Source: Streptomyces sp. CB02009
GTDB taxonomy: Bacteria > Actinomycetota > Actinomycetes > Streptomycetales > Streptomycetaceae
Direction: 5' to 3'
Assembly: GCF_001905825.1 (NCBI RefSeq)
Contig: NZ_LIVV01000002.1
Location: 872,441-936,440 of the forward strand
DNA length: 64,000 nucleotides
Part shown: piece by piece, positions 18,221-25,935 of the stretch
How the letters are laid out: the number at the start of each line of letters is the position of its first letter
How positions within the stretch are numbered: the first letter of the stretch is position 1
The notes under the pieces: model-generated
Databases searched by the model: none
What the model was told of the DNA's origin: nothing
What the model saw: only the letters and a program-made list of their open reading frames with translations
Position numbers and translations under genes: made by a program

Positions 18221-19915
18221 TCAGCCGCGGGACGGACGCCCCCCGCCCGGCGCCCCGGAGCGGCCGAGCGAGGGAAGGGCGGCACGCCAGCCGCCGTACG
18301 CCGTGATGTCGCGGGCACCGTCGAGGGCCTCGGGCTCACAGAGGAAGCCGGTCACGAAGGACCCGTCCGCGAGCTCCACCGTGCCGAGGGCCATCGGGCG
18401 GGGGAGCGCCGCGAGCAGCGCGCCGAGCCCCTCGGCGGGCAGCTCCCACACCTCGGCCTCGATCGGCGCACCGCCGTCACGGGACCGGACCAGGCCCGGC
18501 TTGGGCGGGACGGTGTCCAGGGCGTACAGCCGGTAGGCGGGCGCGGTGGCGGTCGTACGGACCAGGCGGCCGCCGAGGGAGAGCAGTTGCCCGTTGAGCG
18601 GCTGACCCGACAGGTGCGCGCCGACCACGGCGAGCCGCAGCGGCGGGGCCGTGAGCAGGCCCGCGACGCGGGCGAGCCGCTCGTCGGTGAACGCCCGGCC
18701 GACCAGCATGACGCCGAACGGCAGCCCGCCCACCTCGCCCGCCGGGACGGCCACCGCCGCGAGGTCGAACAGGTTCGTCGAGTGGGTGAACCGGCCGAGC
18801 CGGGCGTTCGCGCCCAGCGGGTCGGCCGCCACCTCCGCGAGCGTCGGGTGCCCCGGCGCCGTCGGCAGGAGCAGCGCGTCCGCGTCCCCCAGCGACGCCA
18901 GCGCCCTGGTGCGCAGGGCGGCCAGCCTCTCCCGGTCCGTGAAGAGCCGGTGGGCCGGGACGGCGCGGGCCCCGGAGATGATCCCGGCCACGGTCGGGTC
19001 GAGGTCCGCCGAGCCCGCGTGCACGTCGACGAAGCCGCCGACGGCGCTGTAGCGCTCCGCGACGAACGCGCCCTCGTACAGCAGCGCGGCCGCCTCGGTG
19101 AACGGCGCCAGGTCGACGGGCAGGAGCTCGGCGCCCGCGTCCGCCAGCCGGACCGCCGCCGCCCCGAACGCCTCGGCCCACCCCTCGTCCAGCTCGCCGA
19201 GCTGCCCCGGGCCGGGGACCGCGATCCGCCACGGGCCGGGACGCCGCTGCTCCAGGGCGGGGAGCCCGCGCCCCGGGGGAGAGGCCATGAAGGCCAGTGC
19301 CCGCTCGGCCTCCGGGAGCGTCCGGGCGAAGACCGTCACGCAGTCCAGCGACGCGCAGGCCGGCACGACGCCGTCGGCCGGCACCAGGCCGCGGGTCGGT
19401 TTGAGGCCGACGACGCCGTTGAAGGCCGCCGGGACCCGGCCCGAGCCCGCGGTGTCCGTGCCGAGCGCCAGGTCCACGATGCCGAGGGCGACCGCGACCG
19501 CCGAGCCGGACGAGGACCCGCCCGCGACGTACGACGGGTCGACGGCGTTGCGCACCGCGCCGTACGGGCTGCGCGTACCGACCAGGCCGGTCGCGAACTG
19601 GTCGAGGTTCGTGGTGCCCAGCACCACCGCGCCGGCCGCCCTCAGCCGCGCCACCGCCGGGGCGTCGGCCGTCGGCTCGTAGGCGTACGAGGGGCAGCCC
19701 GCGGTGGTCGGCAGCCCGGCCACGTCGATGTTGCCCTTCACCGCGAACACCGTCCCGGCCAGCGGCGGCCGCTGCCCGGCGGCGCGGCGCGCGTCGATCG
19801 CGGCGGCGTCCGCCTCCGCCTCCTCCCGCGACCGGAGACCGATCCACACCTCGGGCCGGTCCACCTGCGCGATCCGGGCGTACGCCGCCCGCACCCGCTC
19901 CACCGCGCCGCTCAT
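18221..19915 (-). CDS. atzF: Allophanate hydrolase
   Basis: A 564-residue amidase-signature enzyme that converts allophanate to two ammonia and two CO2. The Ser-cisSer-Lys triad is visible: Lys60 in FAVKGNIDV, the GGSSSGS loop (132-138) and nucleophile Ser159 in GTDTAGSGR. A C-terminal domain after about residue 440 (LAVVGAHLSGQPLNGQL onward) is the allophanate-hydrolase-specific extension, so this is not a generic amidase. The ATG at 19915 overlaps the carboxylase stop (ATGA). It is the last gene of the four-gene minus-strand operon and completes the pathway to ammonia. Confidence 0.93.
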   Translation of the reverse strand: MSGAVERVRAAYARIAQVDRPEVWIGLRSREEAEADAAAIDARRAAGQRPPLAGTVFAVKGNIDVAGLPTTAGCPSYAYEPTADAPAVARLRAAGAVVLGTTNLDQFATGLVGTRSPYGAVRNAVDPSYVAGGSSSGSAVAVALGIVDLALGTDTAGSGRVPAAFNGVVGLKPTRGLVPADGVVPACASLDCVTVFARTLPEAERALAFMASPPGRGLPALEQRRPGPWRIAVPGPGQLGELDEGWAEAFGAAAVRLADAGAELLPVDLAPFTEAAALLYEGAFVAERYSAVGGFVDVHAGSADLDPTVAGIISGARAVPAHRLFTDRERLAALRTRALASLGDADALLLPTAPGHPTLAEVAADPLGANARLGRFTHSTNLFDLAAVAVPAGEVGGLPFGVMLVGRAFTDERLARVAGLLTAPPLRLAVVGAHLSGQPLNGQLLSLGGRLVRTTATAPAYRLYALDTVPPKPGLVRSRDGGAPIEAEVWELPAEGLGALLAALPRPMALGTVELADGSFVTGFLCEPEALDGARDITAYGGWRAALPSLGRSGAPGGGRPSRG

Positions 19916-22900
19916 GCGCCCACCTCCGCGGTCTCCACGGCGGCGAGGACGACGAGCGCGGTCCCCGCCTCCACCTGGCTGCCCGGCCTGACCAGGACCT
20001 CCACGACGATGCCGTCGGCGGGGGCCGGTACCGGAGCCTCCATCTTCATCGCTTCCAGGGCGACCAGCTGCCGACCCGCCGACACCCGGTCGCCGACCTC
20101 GACGTTCACCTGCCAGACGCAGGCGGTGAACTCCGCCTCGACCAGCCGGCCGCCCTCGGGCACCTTGACGTCGGCGGCCGGCGCGGCGGCCTCGGAAGCA
20201 GCTTCGGCGCGCGCGAACTCGCCTGCGGCCTCCCAGGCGTCGCGCTCGGCGCCGAACGCCTTGCTCTGACGGTCCCGGAAGGCGGCGATCGACGCGGCGT
20301 TCGCGGCGAGGAAGTCCTGGTACGCGGCGAGGGAGAACGTGCCCTCCTCGGTCCTCGGCACGAAGCGGCCGGAGGTGATGTCGGCGCGCAGCTCCAGGAG
20401 CTCCACGGCGCCGACCGGGTACCACCTGATCCGGTCGAAGAAGCGCATCAGCCAGGGCCTGCCCGGCTCGAAGGCACCGCGCTGCTGCCAGCCCGACCAC
20501 ACCTGCGTGGTGCGGCCGACGAACTGGTAGCCGCCGGGACCCTCCATCCCGTAGACGCACAGGTACGCGCCGCCGATGCCGACCGAGTTCTCGGCTGTCC
20601 AGGTGCGGGCCGGGTTGTACTTGGTCGTGACGAGGCGGTGCCGCGGGTCGAGGGGAGTGGCGACGGGCGCGCCCAGGTAGACGTCGCCGAGGCCGAGCAC
20701 CAGGTACTCGGCGTCGAAGACGGTCCGGTACACGTCGTCGACCGTCTCCAGCCCGTTGACGCGCCGGATGAACTCGATGTTCGACGGGCACCAGGGGGCG
20801 TCGTCGCGCACGCCCGCGACATAGCGGGCGATGGCCTCGCGCGTCGCCGGATCGTCCCAGGACAGCGGCAGGTGCACGATCCGGCTCGGCACCACCAGGT
20901 CGTCGGTGGCGGGCAGTTCCTCCTCCACGCCCAGCACGATGTCGAGGAGCGCGTGCTGCGGCAGGACGTCGGGGTCCGTCCGGATCTGGAGCGAGCGGAT
21001 GCCCGGGGTCAGGTCGACCACACCGGGGATCCCGCGCTCGGCCAGCGCCTCCGCGAGCGCGTGGACGCGCATGCGCAGGGCGAGGTCGAGCTGCATCGGC
21101 CCGTACTCGACGAGCAGGTTGTCGTCGCCGCTCCGCCGGTAGGTGACCGACGGACGGGCCGCGGTCTCCGCCCGACGGGTGAGGATCCCGCCGTCGACGA
21201 CGGCGCCGCGGTCGGCGCGCGGGGCGGCGGCGGGCCGCCTCCGCAGCAGCGCGGCCGCCTCCGCCGTCACGGGCACGAACCGCACGGTGTCGCCGGGACG
21301 GAGCTGACCGAGCTTCCAGCGCTGCCCGGTGACGACCGTCGCCGGGCAGACGAAGCCGCCGAGGGAGGGCCCGTCGGGGCCGAGGAGGACGGGCATGTCG
21401 CCGGTGTAGTCGACGGCGCCGACGGAGTACGGCGTGTCGTGGATGTTGGACGGGTGCAGACCTGCCTCCCCGCCGTCCGCCCGCGCCCAGCGAGGCCGGG
21501 GACCGACCAGGCGGACGCCGGTGCGCGCCGAGTTGAAGTGCACCTTCCAGTCCGCCGCGTAGAACGCGCGGATGTCGTCCTCGGTGAAGAACTCGGGTGC
21601 GGCGTGCGGTCCTTCGACCGCGCCGATCCGCCACTCGGTGCCGAACGCGGGACGCTCGTCGAGGGCGGTGACGGAGGTCTCCGCGCGCACCTCCCCGCCG
21701 TGCAGGACGTCGCCCGCGCGCAGCGCCCGGCCGCCGTGCCCGCCGAACCCGCCGAGAGTGAAGGTGGCCGCGCTGCCGAGGAACTCCGGCACGTCGAGCC
21801 CGCCCGCGACCAGCACGTACGTGCGCAGGCCCGGCCCGTCGGGGGCACCCACGGCGAGGGTCTGCCCGGCCTCGACGGTGACCGGCTCCCACTGGGGTGC
21901 GCGGCTGCCGTCGACCGTCACCCGGGCGGGGGCGCCGGTGACACAGACGGTCGTCGGGTGGCTGAACCTCAGGGAGGGGCCCTGGAGGGTGCACTCCAGA
22001 CCCGGCGCGCCCTCGTCGTTCCCGAGCGCGGTGTTCCCGAGCCGGAAGGACAGGTCGTCCATCGGACCGCCCGGGGGCACGCCGACCTGCCAGTAGCCGG
22101 TGCGCCCCGGCCAGTCCTGCACGGTGGTCAGGGTGCCGGGGGCGACGACCTCGATGCGCGGGGTCGGGTCGGCGAGGGCGGCGAGCGAGGCGGTGGAGTG
22201 GGTGGCGGTGCGGACACCGGCGTCCCGGAGCGCGGTGCGGACGAGGCCCAGGTTGGTCTCGATGCCGTCGACACGGGTCGCGGCGAGCGCCGCGTCCAGC
22301 CGGTCGAGGGCGTCGGCACGGTCGGCGCCGTGGACGACGACCTTGGCGAGCATCGGGTCGTACGCGGCGGTGACCTCCGTGCCGGTCTCGACCCAGCCGT
22401 CCACGCGGACGCCCTCGGGGAAGGCGACGCGGGTCAGCAGGCCGGCGCTGGGACGGTGGCCGCGGGACGGGTCCTCCGCGTAGAGACGGGCCTCCACGGC
22501 GTGGCCGGAGGGCGTGGGCGGCTCGGCGACGACCGCGGTGTCGCCCTGCGCCAGGCGCAGCATCCAGGCGACGAGGTCGACTCCGTAGATCTCCTCGGTG
22601 ACCGGGTGCTCGACCTGGAGGCGGGTGTTGACCTCCAGGAAGTACGCCTCCTCGCGGGCGGCGTCGTACACGAACTCCACCGTGCCGGCGGAGCGGTAGT
22701 CCACCGAGGCGCACAGGTCCCGGGCGGCGGCGGCGAGTCCGCGGCGCACCCGGTCCGGCAGCCCGGGGGCCGGGGCCTCCTCCAGGACCTTCTGGTTGCG
22801 GCGCTGCAGCGAGCAGTCGCGGTCGCCGAACATGACGACCTTGCCGAGACCGTCGCCGAAGACCTGCACCTCGACGTGGCGGGCGCGCTCGACCAGGCGC

Positions 22901-23499
22901 TCCAGGAAGACCCCGGCGGAGGAGAAGGAGGCGGCGGCCACCCGCTGCACGCGGTCCCAGGCGTCGGCGAGGTCGGCCGCGTCGCGACAGGCCCGCATGC
23001 CGATGCCGCCACCGCCGCCGGTGGCCTTGAGCATCACCGGGTAGCCGATCTCCTCGGCCGCCGCGAGGGCCGCACCGACGTCGGGGAGGAGCCCGGTGCC
23101 GGGGGCGAGCGGCACGCCGGCCGCTTGTGCGGCGGCGCGCGCGGTGTGCTTGGCCCCGAACAGCTCCAGCTGCTCCGGGGTCGGACCGACGAAGACGATT
23201 CCGGCGTCGGCGCAGCGGCGTGCGAAGCCGGCGTCCTCGGACAGGAACCCGTAGCCGGGGTGGACGGCGCCCGCGCCGGTGGCCCTGGCCGCGTCGAGGA
23301 CCAGTCCGGCGTCGAGGTAGGACTCCTTGGCCGGGGCCGGACCGAGGCGGACGGCCTCGTCGGCCAGCCGGACGTGTGCGGCGCCCCGGTCGGGGTCGGA
23401 GTAGACCGCGACGGTGCGCAGGCCGAGCTGCCGGGCGGTGCGGATGATCCGGGCCGCGATCTCGCCACGGTTGGCCACCAGCAGGGTGTCGAACGTCAT
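19912..23499 (-). CDS. Biotin-dependent urea/guanidine carboxylase
   Basis: A 1195-residue single-chain carboxylase. Biotin carboxylase occupies about 1-450, with ATP-grasp motifs KATGGGGGIGMRA and EVNTRLQVEHPVTE. The AHS1/AHS2 carboxyltransferase covers about 450-1080 and the biotinyl domain the end, with Lys1152 in EAMKMEA. It carboxylates urea to allophanate or guanidine to carboxyguanidine. In the stretch YSVGAVDYTGD the Asp at 697 occupies what I believe is the position of K. lactis urea carboxylase Asn1330; from memory, Asn marks urea enzymes and Asp guanidine enzymes. With the two DUF1989 neighbours this favours guanidine. Both ends overlap neighbouring genes as ATGA. Databases will probably label it urea carboxylase. 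Confidence 0.92.
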   Translation of the reverse strand: MTFDTLLVANRGEIAARIIRTARQLGLRTVAVYSDPDRGAAHVRLADEAVRLGPAPAKESYLDAGLVLDAARATGAGAVHPGYGFLSEDAGFARRCADAGIVFVGPTPEQLELFGAKHTARAAAQAAGVPLAPGTGLLPDVGAALAAAEEIGYPVMLKATGGGGGIGMRACRDAADLADAWDRVQRVAAASFSSAGVFLERLVERARHVEVQVFGDGLGKVVMFGDRDCSLQRRNQKVLEEAPAPGLPDRVRRGLAAAARDLCASVDYRSAGTVEFVYDAAREEAYFLEVNTRLQVEHPVTEEIYGVDLVAWMLRLAQGDTAVVAEPPTPSGHAVEARLYAEDPSRGHRPSAGLLTRVAFPEGVRVDGWVETGTEVTAAYDPMLAKVVVHGADRADALDRLDAALAATRVDGIETNLGLVRTALRDAGVRTATHSTASLAALADPTPRIEVVAPGTLTTVQDWPGRTGYWQVGVPPGGPMDDLSFRLGNTALGNDEGAPGLECTLQGPSLRFSHPTTVCVTGAPARVTVDGSRAPQWEPVTVEAGQTLAVGAPDGPGLRTYVLVAGGLDVPEFLGSAATFTLGGFGGHGGRALRAGDVLHGGEVRAETSVTALDERPAFGTEWRIGAVEGPHAAPEFFTEDDIRAFYAADWKVHFNSARTGVRLVGPRPRWARADGGEAGLHPSNIHDTPYSVGAVDYTGDMPVLLGPDGPSLGGFVCPATVVTGQRWKLGQLRPGDTVRFVPVTAEAAALLRRRPAAAPRADRGAVVDGGILTRRAETAARPSVTYRRSGDDNLLVEYGPMQLDLALRMRVHALAEALAERGIPGVVDLTPGIRSLQIRTDPDVLPQHALLDIVLGVEEELPATDDLVVPSRIVHLPLSWDDPATREAIARYVAGVRDDAPWCPSNIEFIRRVNGLETVDDVYRTVFDAEYLVLGLGDVYLGAPVATPLDPRHRLVTTKYNPARTWTAENSVGIGGAYLCVYGMEGPGGYQFVGRTTQVWSGWQQRGAFEPGRPWLMRFFDRIRWYPVGAVELLELRADITSGRFVPRTEEGTFSLAAYQDFLAANAASIAAFRDRQSKAFGAERDAWEAAGEFARAEAASEAAAPAADVKVPEGGRLVEAEFTACVWQVNVEVGDRVSAGRQLVALEAMKMEAPVPAPADGIVVEVLVRPGSQVEAGTALVVLAAVETAEVGA

Positions 23500-24137
23500 C
23501 GGGTTCCGTCCTCGTCGTCCTCGATCGTCATCCGCACGGCGGTCGGCTCGAACCCGTTGCAGGGGTTGTTGATCTGGGGGCAGTTGGACAGCAGCGCGAG
23601 GACGTCGGTCTCGGCGCGGAGCACGACCTTCAGGCCCGGGGCGGAGATGCCGTCGACGATGCCGAGCGTGCCGTCCCGCTCGACCGGCACGTTCATGAAC
23701 CAGTTGATGTTGGAGACCAGATCGCGCTTCCCGAGGCCGTGCCGGGCGCCCTCGGCGAGGAAGTTCTCCACACAGGCGTGCTGCGACCAGGTGTGGTGGC
23801 CGTAGCGGAGGGTGTTCGACTCCTTGGAACAGGCGCCGCCGAGGGTGTCGTGCCGTCCGCAGGTGTCCTCGACGACGGTCATCAGGGGGGTGTGTTCGTC
23901 CGACATCAGCACCGATCCGGTGGTGAGGAAGACGGAGCCCTGCGCCTGGACGGTGTCGGGGGCGCTGTAGCGCACGGAGGAGTCGTGGGCGTCGTAGAGG
24001 AGGAAGTCCGCGGCCTGGTTGCCGTGCAGGTCGGTGAGGGTCAGCAGCTGTCCCTTGCGCACGACGGCGGACCAGGCGGCGCGGGCGGGGACGATGTCGT
24101 CGGTGACGACACGGCCGGGACGGGCGGTGGCGGTCAT
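23496..24137 (-). CDS. DUF1989 protein, probable carboxyguanidine deiminase subunit (urea-carboxylase-associated protein)
   Basis: A 213-residue DUF1989 protein. Landmarks are LHGNQAADFLLYDAHD, the Cys-containing VVEDTCGRHDTLGGACS segment and NCPQINNPCNGFEP near the end. Proteins of this type were long called urea-carboxylase-associated proteins; pairs of them were later shown to form a carboxyguanidine deiminase (CgdAB) that turns carboxyguanidine into allophanate. It overlaps the preceding paralogue and the carboxylase start by ATGA, so all four operon genes are translationally chained. I cannot tell from sequence alone which Cgd subunit it is. It keeps Cys residues that its paralogue has lost. 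Confidence 0.87.
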   Translation of the reverse strand: MTATARPGRVVTDDIVPARAAWSAVVRKGQLLTLTDLHGNQAADFLLYDAHDSSVRYSAPDTVQAQGSVFLTTGSVLMSDEHTPLMTVVEDTCGRHDTLGGACSKESNTLRYGHHTWSQHACVENFLAEGARHGLGKRDLVSNINWFMNVPVERDGTLGIVDGISAPGLKVVLRAETDVLALLSNCPQINNPCNGFEPTAVRMTIEDDEDGTR

Positions 24138-25036
24138 GCGATCCCCCGGGCGGTGAGGTGGTCGGCGGTGTTGAGGAAGGCCCGGCGGCCCTCGGGCGTG
24201 GCCTCCCACAGCGGGTCGCCGGGTGCGGTGGGCCGGGCGCGGTGGGCGAGGACGCCGAGGTTTCCGCAGGTGTACGCGGGGCGCGGGTCCAGCGGGTGGG
24301 GGACGTTGGCGAGGAGGACGGTGACGTCCTGCTCGGCGCGGAGCGTGACGGTCCCGCCCGGGCCGACGGAGCCGGTGAACTCGGCCGTGCCGTCCTCCGC
24401 GATCCGTACGCCCTGGAAGAAGGAGACGGACGGGGGGAGGTCGCGCGGGGTCAGGCCGTTCTTGAGCGCGGCGAGCTTGAAGAGCTCGCGTCCCGCCGGT
24501 GAGGCGGACTGCGCGGTCCCGTCCCCGTACCGCGCGGTGTTGCGGGCGAGGCTGGAGGTGCCGGTGAGGGCGTCGTGCCGGCCGGAGGTGTCCCGGGTGA
24601 CGGAGGCGAGCACCCGCCCCTGGTCGGAGAGCAGCAGGTGCCCCTTGCCGAGGTACGCGTTCCAGAACACCTTGACGGTGTCGGCCGTGTTGAGCCGCTC
24701 CCAGGGGCGGTCGGCGCAGTGGAGGAGGAGATGGGCGCAGGCGTCGCCGGTGAGGTCGGTCAGCCGCAGCTCGGTGCCGCGGGCGAGGACCTTGTGGGTG
24801 TAGTTGCCGCCCGCCACCGTCTCCGCCCAGACGACGTCCTCGGCGGCGACGCCCTCGGGAGGCGCCGGGCAGCCGCTCGCGGGCAGCACGGGCATGGCGT
24901 CCACCTCCGTGCCCGCCTGGGCACGGGCATGGTCGCGCGCGCGATACGTCGTCGATGTCGACGACGGCTTCGGCTTCGACGACGGGGCCGCTGTCGCTGT
25001 CGCCGACGCGGTCGCTGTCACGGACGGGGTCGCCAT
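24134..25036 (-). CDS. DUF1989 protein, second probable carboxyguanidine deiminase subunit
   Basis: A 300-residue DUF1989 protein, the first gene of the operon. The conserved core (about 60-290) includes LTDLTGDACAHLLLHCAD and RDTSGRHDALTGT, where Ser replaces the Cys found in its paralogue, suggesting that the two subunits are not equivalent. The first 45 residues are an Ala/Thr/Ser-rich extension (SVTATASATATAAPSSKPKP) that may be disordered. An alternative shorter start at the internal Met of DAMPVLPASG would remove it. The ATG at 25036 has GGAGG eight bases upstream and lies 27 bases after a palindrome that probably controls the operon. Confidence 0.85.
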   Translation of the reverse strand: MATPSVTATASATATAAPSSKPKPSSTSTTYRARDHARAQAGTEVDAMPVLPASGCPAPPEGVAAEDVVWAETVAGGNYTHKVLARGTELRLTDLTGDACAHLLLHCADRPWERLNTADTVKVFWNAYLGKGHLLLSDQGRVLASVTRDTSGRHDALTGTSSLARNTARYGDGTAQSASPAGRELFKLAALKNGLTPRDLPPSVSFFQGVRIAEDGTAEFTGSVGPGGTVTLRAEQDVTVLLANVPHPLDPRPAYTCGNLGVLAHRARPTAPGDPLWEATPEGRRAFLNTADHLTARGIA

Positions 25037-25062
25037 GGCTGGGCCTCCAGGTCGCTGGACTC

Positions 25063-25084
25063 ATTTCTGTCGCTCGACAGAAAT
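25063..25084. promoter_or_regulatory. Probable TetR operator between the regulator and the carboxylase operon
   Basis: A perfect inverted repeat, ATTTCTGTCG then CT then CGACAGAAAT. It lies 27 bases ahead of the DUF1989 operon and 112 bases ahead of the divergent TetR gene. A copy with 18 of 22 bases identical precedes the permease gene. Length and symmetry suit a TetR dimer, so it probably controls both directions. Confidence 0.8.
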
Positions 25085-25195
25085 TAGGCAGCGGGCGCTT
25101 CGCCGCCGTTGCCCGCCGATTTCGCGTCGGTTACCGGAAACTCACCCCGCAGCTCGGCTCCGAGACGACACGCGACCCTGTGCGAGGATCGCGGA

Positions 25196-25882
25196 GTGAG
25201 CACGCCCACCAGCAGAAGAGTCGGCCGCCCGCGGGTCCAGAAGCGTCCCGCCGGAGGTCTCGCACCGCGCGACGAAGTCCTGGCGGCGGCAGCCGAGTTG
25301 TTCACCGCCCACGGCTACACGGCGACCTCCACCCGGACGATCGCCGAGCGCGCCGGCCTGCGCCAGGCATCCCTCTACCACTACTTCGACGGCAAGGAAG
25401 CGATCCTCGCGGAGCTGCTCGAAGGCACCGTCCGGCCCTCGTTGGAGGTGGCACGCGACCTCGTCTCCCGTACGGAGGAGAACCCCGAGGCGCGGCTGTG
25501 GGCGCTGTGCCACTCCGACGCGGCACTGCTGTGCGCGGGCCCGCACAACCTCGGCGCGCTCTACCTGCTGCCCGAGGTGCGGACGGAGCGCTTCGCCGAC
25601 TTCCACCGGATCCGGTCCGCGCTCAAGTCCTGCTACGCGGAGCTGCTGGCGGCCACGGAACCCGGGACGGGGCTCGCCGAGGACGACCTGGCGCTCCGCG
25701 CGGACCTGCTCTTCGGCCTCACCGAGAGCGTGATCCTCATCCGGCGGGCGGAACCCGACCGCGACCCCCGCACCCTGGCGGTGGCGACGGCCGACGCGGC
25801 ACTGCGGGTGGCGGGCGTGCCGCAGCGGTCCCTGGCACGACTGCGCCGCGAGGGGCAGCTGCTCCTCGCGGCACAGAACTAG
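25196..25882 (+). CDS. TetR-family transcriptional regulator
   Basis: A 228-residue repressor-type protein. The N-terminal helix-turn-helix (about 20-70) has AAAELFTAHGYTATSTRTIAERAG followed by LRQASLYHYFDGKEA, the hallmark TetR recognition helix; the C-terminal ligand domain is not assignable. The GTG at 25196 is chosen because it follows GAGGATC and gives the usual short basic tail (SRRVGRPRVQKR). It is divergent from the carboxylase operon and convergent with the permease. The palindromes at 25063 and 27501 are the natural binding sites. The likely ligand is the substrate or an intermediate of the pathway (guanidine, urea or allophanate), which is an inference. Confidence 0.92.
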   Translation: MSTPTSRRVGRPRVQKRPAGGLAPRDEVLAAAAELFTAHGYTATSTRTIAERAGLRQASLYHYFDGKEAILAELLEGTVRPSLEVARDLVSRTEENPEARLWALCHSDAALLCAGPHNLGALYLLPEVRTERFADFHRIRSALKSCYAELLAATEPGTGLAEDDLALRADLLFGLTESVILIRRAEPDRDPRTLAVATADAALRVAGVPQRSLARLRREGQLLLAAQN

Positions 25883-25935
25883 GGGGTGACTTGCCGATCA
25901 GGCGAGCCCGGCATGATCGACAAGACACCCCCTAG
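25879..25935. terminator. Bidirectional terminator containing the stop codons of two genes
   Basis: CTAGGGGGTG at 25879-25888 pairs with CACCCCCTAG at 25926-25935. Inside it CTTG and GATCA pair with TGATC and CAAG, giving an extended imperfect hairpin. The TAG stops of the TetR gene (25880-25882) and of the permease (25934-25932, other strand) lie in opposite arms. Confidence 0.8.

Noticed and set aside
18221..22714. A 1497-codon minus-strand frame that could be read as a giant fusion protein
   Set aside because: Only its last 564 codons, from the ATG at 19915, are a real gene (allophanate hydrolase). The rest overlaps the carboxylase in another frame and is Arg/Pro-rich.
25037..25195. A guanidine-I (ykkC) riboswitch before the DUF1989 operon
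   Set aside because: Only 27 bases separate the palindrome from the start codon and I see no ykkC-like conserved core. The gap before the permease is also too short and is occupied by the operator.
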